A stretch of 24,513 bases of DNA from BPJO01 sp037189665 (lineage in GTDB: Bacteria; Planctomycetota; Phycisphaerae; Tepidisphaerales; Tepidisphaeraceae). The stretch covers positions 1-24,513 of the forward strand of contig JBBCIV010000074.1 in NCBI GenBank assembly GCA_037189665.1, written 5' to 3'. The position numbers and the translations under genes are program-made. The notes below the pieces were generated by a model that was not told where the DNA came from, did no database searches, and saw only the letters and a program-made list of their open reading frames with translations. Positions 21,353 to 24,513 of this stretch are shown piece by piece; the first letter of the stretch is position 1; each line of letters opens with the position of its first letter.

Positions 21353-22708
21353 TCATCGCGAGCCGACGCGTTCGATCGCGGCAGTCGCCGATGCGGTCGA
21401 TTCGACCACCGACGCGTTCGACTTGAATGCCTCGAACGCGGCCCGCTGGTAATCCAGGTAAGCTTCCGACCGCGCGCGAATCTGTGACTGCAGTTCCGGC
21501 GTCAGCCGTGGCAGGATGAGTTCGAAGCGTCCCTCGTCGCGGTGCGTCGCGCCGACCACCGTCGCCCAGATCTCCGCCATTTCCTTGAGCTGGCCGAAGT
21601 CCTTCACGTCATCGAAATCGATCTCTTCGCTCCAAGGCTCTTTAAAGTGGACCCAGTACGACTGGCCTTCCAAATCCGCCCAAGAGCAGAGAAACGCCCG
21701 CGGCTCGGTCATCTTGTCCATGTCGGCGGCGCAACGCTCGCCGGCGGGACGGGGGTCGCGTGGGATGATGCCCGACCGCTCGGCCGCGGTCGGGATTTCC
21801 TGCTTCAGGTACAGGATGACGTCGTGGTCCACGCCGGCGAACGGCTTGTCGAGCAGCACGAAATATTTGTTGAGTCCCTGCGAGCCTGACGACCCGATCC
21901 GCGTTCGCCGGACAACGTCTTTCATCTGCTTGCGAATCGTCTTGAGGCTCGCCTCGGGCATCAGCTTTCCGAGCCGATCATCCTGCCGGGCGGCATCCAG
22001 GATCGCCTGCGAGAACGCCGCCCACCGCGTGGTGTCCACCGGATCGAGAATGTCGGTGATCTTCTCTTTTTTCCGCACCACGCGCCGGAACTTGCCGGCC
22101 TCGGTGAACTTGGCCAGTTCATCCCTATACGGTTTTTTGCCGGCCTTCGACAGCATCTTGCTGACGACCGAATGCGACTTCAGCATTTCAGTCGCACTGC
22201 GGCGCGAGTTCACGGCCAGCTTATATGTGTCGAAGAGCCTCGCATCGAGCTGTGCCCGCTCGGCCGCATCGAGCCCAATCTTGTTCTGCCGCGCGATCAA
22301 TTCGAGCGTCACGAGCCCTTGCAGCAACTCAAATTCAAACGGCAGTCGGGCCGAGTCGTCGAAATCGACCATGCCAAACGCAAGTGTGCCCAGCCCGTCT
22401 TCCGACACATAGGTGCCGATGTTCCCGAGATGCAGATCGCCGTGATTCGGCAAAAACGCCTTGTCGTCCTTCAACCAATCCTGGCAATGCTGCTTGCCCC
22501 ATTGGAAAAACAGGTCCTTGCTGCCGCGCCAGAATTTGTACTCGTCTGACGCAAGCGAGGCGATCTTCATCGGCAACGAGAACGGGTCCTGCTCGTTCAG
22601 ATACGGCGCATACGCCGCGCGGATCCGCTCGTAAGCGTCGGGTTGAGCGTGGGCAACGCACGAGCAAGTCAATGCTATTGCGAGAGCGATCGGTAGACGA
22701 CGTCGCAT
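21353..22708 (-). CDS. Exported DUF2252-family protein
   Basis: A 451-residue DUF2252 protein. Members look like distant aminoglycoside-phosphotransferase/protein-kinase folds: here NHGDLHLGNIG (88-98) corresponds to the catalytic loop and MVDFDDSARLPFEFEL (113-128) to the metal-binding Asp region. The ATG at 22708 is followed by a clear signal peptide (about 1-21, ending VAHA-Q), so the protein appears to be exported, which is odd for an ATP-using fold. A frame up to 22906 overlaps the upstream pseudopilin gene and is unlikely to be translated. There is no Shine-Dalgarno; CATAAT ends 10 bases before the ATG. It starts 11 bases after the pseudopilin stop. Biochemical function of the family is not known to me. 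Confidence 0.88.
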   Translation of the reverse strand: MRRRLPIALAIALTCSCVAHAQPDAYERIRAAYAPYLNEQDPFSLPMKIASLASDEYKFWRGSKDLFFQWGKQHCQDWLKDDKAFLPNHGDLHLGNIGTYVSEDGLGTLAFGMVDFDDSARLPFEFELLQGLVTLELIARQNKIGLDAAERAQLDARLFDTYKLAVNSRRSATEMLKSHSVVSKMLSKAGKKPYRDELAKFTEAGKFRRVVRKKEKITDILDPVDTTRWAAFSQAILDAARQDDRLGKLMPEASLKTIRKQMKDVVRRTRIGSSGSQGLNKYFVLLDKPFAGVDHDVILYLKQEIPTAAERSGIIPRDPRPAGERCAADMDKMTEPRAFLCSWADLEGQSYWVHFKEPWSEEIDFDDVKDFGQLKEMAEIWATVVGATHRDEGRFELILPRLTPELQSQIRARSEAYLDYQRAAFEAFKSNASVVESTASATAAIERVGSR

Positions 22709-22716
22709 AAACTGAT

Positions 22717-22722
22717 CGATTA
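22717..22722 (-). promoter_or_regulatory. -10-like element before the DUF2252 gene
   Basis: CATAAT on the minus strand overlaps the stop of the pseudopilin gene and ends 8 bases before the ATG at 22708 (22716-22709). No Shine-Dalgarno is present. The -35 is unclear, so co-transcription from upstream remains possible. Confidence 0.35.
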
Positions 22723-23676
22723 TGGGTAAACCTGTGGGTTGAACGGATCCCAGATGACCTTGCCCGGCTGGTTGAAGGTGACGTTGGTAGCGCCGGCGGT
22801 GTATCCCGGGGGGCTCAGCACTTCGCGAGCGCCAAGCCAGCCAACGTGTCCGTCGGCGAACAGCAGGTATCCTCCGCCGCGGTGACGCGCGGAGAAGTAA
22901 TCCCACTTGGCCTTGATGCGCGCCATCCGGCGGGACCGCAGATCGTTACTGCTCGGAGAGCCGTACTCGGCCTGCATGCGGTCGGTGACCTCGCTCGGGT
23001 TGACGCGGCGTTCCAGCAGGAGAACCGTTTCCGACGAAGGCTTAAGCTGCGATTGCTTCACGTTTTTCCGGCTGGAGTTGATCTGCGAATTGATGGCGTA
23101 CGCCGTAAACACGTTGCGACTCACAGGTCCGCCGCCGGCGACGTCGGTCGTGCCGGCCGCCATGTTTGCGCCCGGCGTTGCGGGGCCCGGGAGACGGGCG
23201 TTATGGCCCCACATGACGAAGTAGCCGTCCGCCGTCACTTCGGCGGGGTTGGCGGAACTGGGGCCGGCGTCGATGACGCCGGGGCAGACGAAAATGCTGT
23301 TGCCGACGCGTGCGTTCGGCAGGGGGGTGGCCGGATGTTCAGCCTGCATCTGGGCGTACGTCTTGCGATTGATGTTGGTCGCGACGGCGTTGATCCAGAC
23401 CTGTCCGTCCTCCCACCAGCCGAGGGAGCGGGCATTTCGATCGCCATCCGTGTTGCCGTATCGGGGGTCGCCGTCGTACGGGATCACGCCCTTGTTCTGA
23501 TCTGCGTACATCAGCATGCCGATGCCCAGCTGACGGATATTGCTGGCACACTTGATCGCCCGCGCGGACTGCCTCGCCTTGTTCAGCGACGGCAGCAGAA
23601 TTCCGACCAGCAACGCGATGATTCCGATAACGACGAGTAGTTCGACGAGCGTAAACGCCCGGTTACGCGAGTTCAT
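22720..23676 (-). CDS. Type II pseudopilin-like protein with H-x9-DG type C-terminus
   Basis: A 318-residue protein with a prepilin N-terminus: NSRNRA then FTLVELLVVIGIIALLVG. The residue before the cleavage Phe is Ala rather than the usual Gly, and Glu12 is the conserved +5 Glu. After the hydrophobic helix comes a large globular part typical of the big planctomycete pseudopilin-like families, with SARHRGGGYLLFADGHV near the C-terminus matching the H-x9-DG motif. Such proteins exist in many copies in planctomycetes and are thought to be processed by a prepilin peptidase; their role is unclear. AAGGGAAGG precedes the ATG at 23676. The frame up to 23715 is open but lacks a ribosome site. It lies 64 bases after the phosphodiester glycosidase gene. 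Confidence 0.92.
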   Translation of the reverse strand: MNSRNRAFTLVELLVVIGIIALLVGILLPSLNKARQSARAIKCASNIRQLGIGMLMYADQNKGVIPYDGDPRYGNTDGDRNARSLGWWEDGQVWINAVATNINRKTYAQMQAEHPATPLPNARVGNSIFVCPGVIDAGPSSANPAEVTADGYFVMWGHNARLPGPATPGANMAAGTTDVAGGGPVSRNVFTAYAINSQINSSRKNVKQSQLKPSSETVLLLERRVNPSEVTDRMQAEYGSPSSNDLRSRRMARIKAKWDYFSARHRGGGYLLFADGHVGWLGAREVLSPPGYTAGATNVTFNQPGKVIWDPFNPQVYP

Positions 23677-23740
23677 GCCTTCCCTTGTTGGCGACGGGAA
23701 AGAGTGTCGCGACAAATGTAAGGACCGCGCAAGCCGCCCG

Positions 23741-24513
23741 TTAAGGTGCCGGCTGGGTTGCGCTAACTTCTTTGCGGGGCGACCATCGAAAGCCCAGCAC
23801 GTAGGGCACCGAGCGTTCGATGCTCAGCGGCAGGGGGAAGGTGGAACCGTCACTGGGCGTATTGACGACCTTCCACGCGTCGCCTTTCTCGGTCACCTGC
23901 CGCGCGACGAGCGTGGTGCTTCCCCCCCCGTCGAGGTTGAGGGCGGACTGGCAGCCGAAGGAGATCATCGTGTCGGCAAGTTCGACGCTGGTCATCCCGA
24001 CGCTCCACTCCTCGCGTCGGCCGTCAACGACGAAGACGACAAGGGTTTTCCCTTGATCGGCAATGCCGATCGCGGTGCGAGGGTGGCGATCGTTGGCGTT
24101 GAGGTTCTTGACCGGCTGGCCGCGGAAGACGACCTGCTGGTTGCCGGAGACGATGACCTTGGCGTCCTCAGGAATGACGTCGAGCGTGCCGATGCTGGCG
24201 CGATTCTGCTTATCAAACAGGATCGGCACCCCGCCACGGCGGAGGGAGAGCATCCTGCCGTCGCTCATCACCAGCCCCGTGCTCGCCGCCCAGTCGCCGG
24301 CCTGGTACTTCAGCCCGGCTTTGTCGTCGGGCTTCTTGTTCATGAAGAAGACCGTGTTGATCGCCAGGTCAAACTGGTTTTCTCGTGCAATGACGGAAGT
24401 GGGAGCGAGGATGGTTTCCCACATCCCGTCCCCGTCTGGGTCGGGCCCGCCGGTACCGACGGCGATATGGAGAGCGGGATCGGCCAGGTCGATGCGAACA
24501 ACCCATCCCTGCC
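23741..24513 (-). CDS. Phosphodiester glycosidase (NAGPA-domain) protein, 5' end outside window
   Basis: The frame is open to the end of the window, so the N-terminus is missing; about 256 residues are visible. It matches the NAGPA domain, named after the uncovering enzyme that removes GlcNAc from phosphodiesters and found in bacterial cell-wall and exopolysaccharide proteins. Visible motifs in order: WVVRIDLADPALHIAVG near the cut end, FDLAINTVFF, HPRTAIGIADQGKTLVVFVVDGR and ALNLDGGGSTTLV, the catalytic Asp-Gly-Gly-Gly loop. An internal ATG at 24424 is not the start, since conserved sequence continues upstream of it. It leads a minus-strand set with the pseudopilin and DUF2252 genes. A signal peptide is expected but cannot be seen. 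Confidence 0.9.
   Translation of the reverse strand, partial: QGWVVRIDLADPALHIAVGTGGPDPDGDGMWETILAPTSVIARENQFDLAINTVFFMNKKPDDKAGLKYQAGDWAASTGLVMSDGRMLSLRRGGVPILFDKQNRASIGTLDVIPEDAKVIVSGNQQVVFRGQPVKNLNANDRHPRTAIGIADQGKTLVVFVVDGRREEWSVGMTSVELADTMISFGCQSALNLDGGGSTTLVARQVTEKGDAWKVVNTPSDGSTFPLPLSIERSVPYVLGFRWSPRKEVSATQPAP

Noticed and set aside
1..24513. CRISPR array, prophage, transposon, tRNA or rRNA genes
   Set aside because: No regularly spaced repeats, integrase, transposase, or recognisable tRNA/rRNA segments were seen on either strand.

Overview
The window is about 24.5 kb of GC-rich bacterial chromosome. The mix of genes points to a planctomycete, most likely class Phycisphaerae. There are three exported proteins ending in a PEP-CTERM sorting tail, a type II pseudopilin-like protein with an H-x9-DG type C-terminus, a GH95-like glycoside hydrolase, and ordinary housekeeping genes scattered outside their usual operons (gatB without gatA/C, sucD without sucC, pstB-phoU without pstSCA). 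I saw no rRNA, tRNA, CRISPR, transposase or phage gene, so this looks like core chromosome with a lineage-specific surface-protein block at the right end.

Layout. (1) 75-2995, minus: DMT-family exporter, HtrA-type periplasmic protease, membrane protein of unknown function. (2) 3012-4736, minus: PQQ-propeller lipoprotein closed by a very long hairpin terminator, then a small SHOCT-like membrane protein. (3) 5126-7758, plus: gatB translationally coupled to a membrane protein, then two small membrane proteins. (4) 7947-14402, minus: tilS, xseB, ispA, aat, the GH95-like enzyme and a DUF21/CBS membrane protein. A triple-nested hairpin lies at the convergent junction with block 3. (5) 14420-18231, plus: exported protein of unknown function, a structured leader with five GGA-loop hairpins and a 33-residue membrane peptide, pstB, phoU, a 51-residue zinc ribbon, sucD. 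(6) 18262-24513, minus: three PEP-CTERM proteins, then a phosphodiester glycosidase (cut by the window end), a pseudopilin and a secreted DUF2252 protein.

Two translation-initiation styles can be read from the DNA. HtrA, the PQQ lipoprotein, the GH95-like enzyme, the PEP-CTERM proteins and the pseudopilin have clear Shine-Dalgarno sequences. Several other genes (gatB, sucD, aat, the CBS protein, the SHOCT protein, the exported protein at 14420, DUF2252) lack one and instead have a -10-like hexamer 6 to 11 bases before the start codon, which predicts leaderless or nearly leaderless mRNAs.

The most interesting candidate is the 15120-15232 leader. Five consecutive small stem-loops each put GGA in the loop, and the last loop is the ribosome binding site of the 33-residue peptide just upstream of pstB-phoU. 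That layout resembles CsrA/RsmA targets or decoy RNAs. It is an inference from base pairing only.
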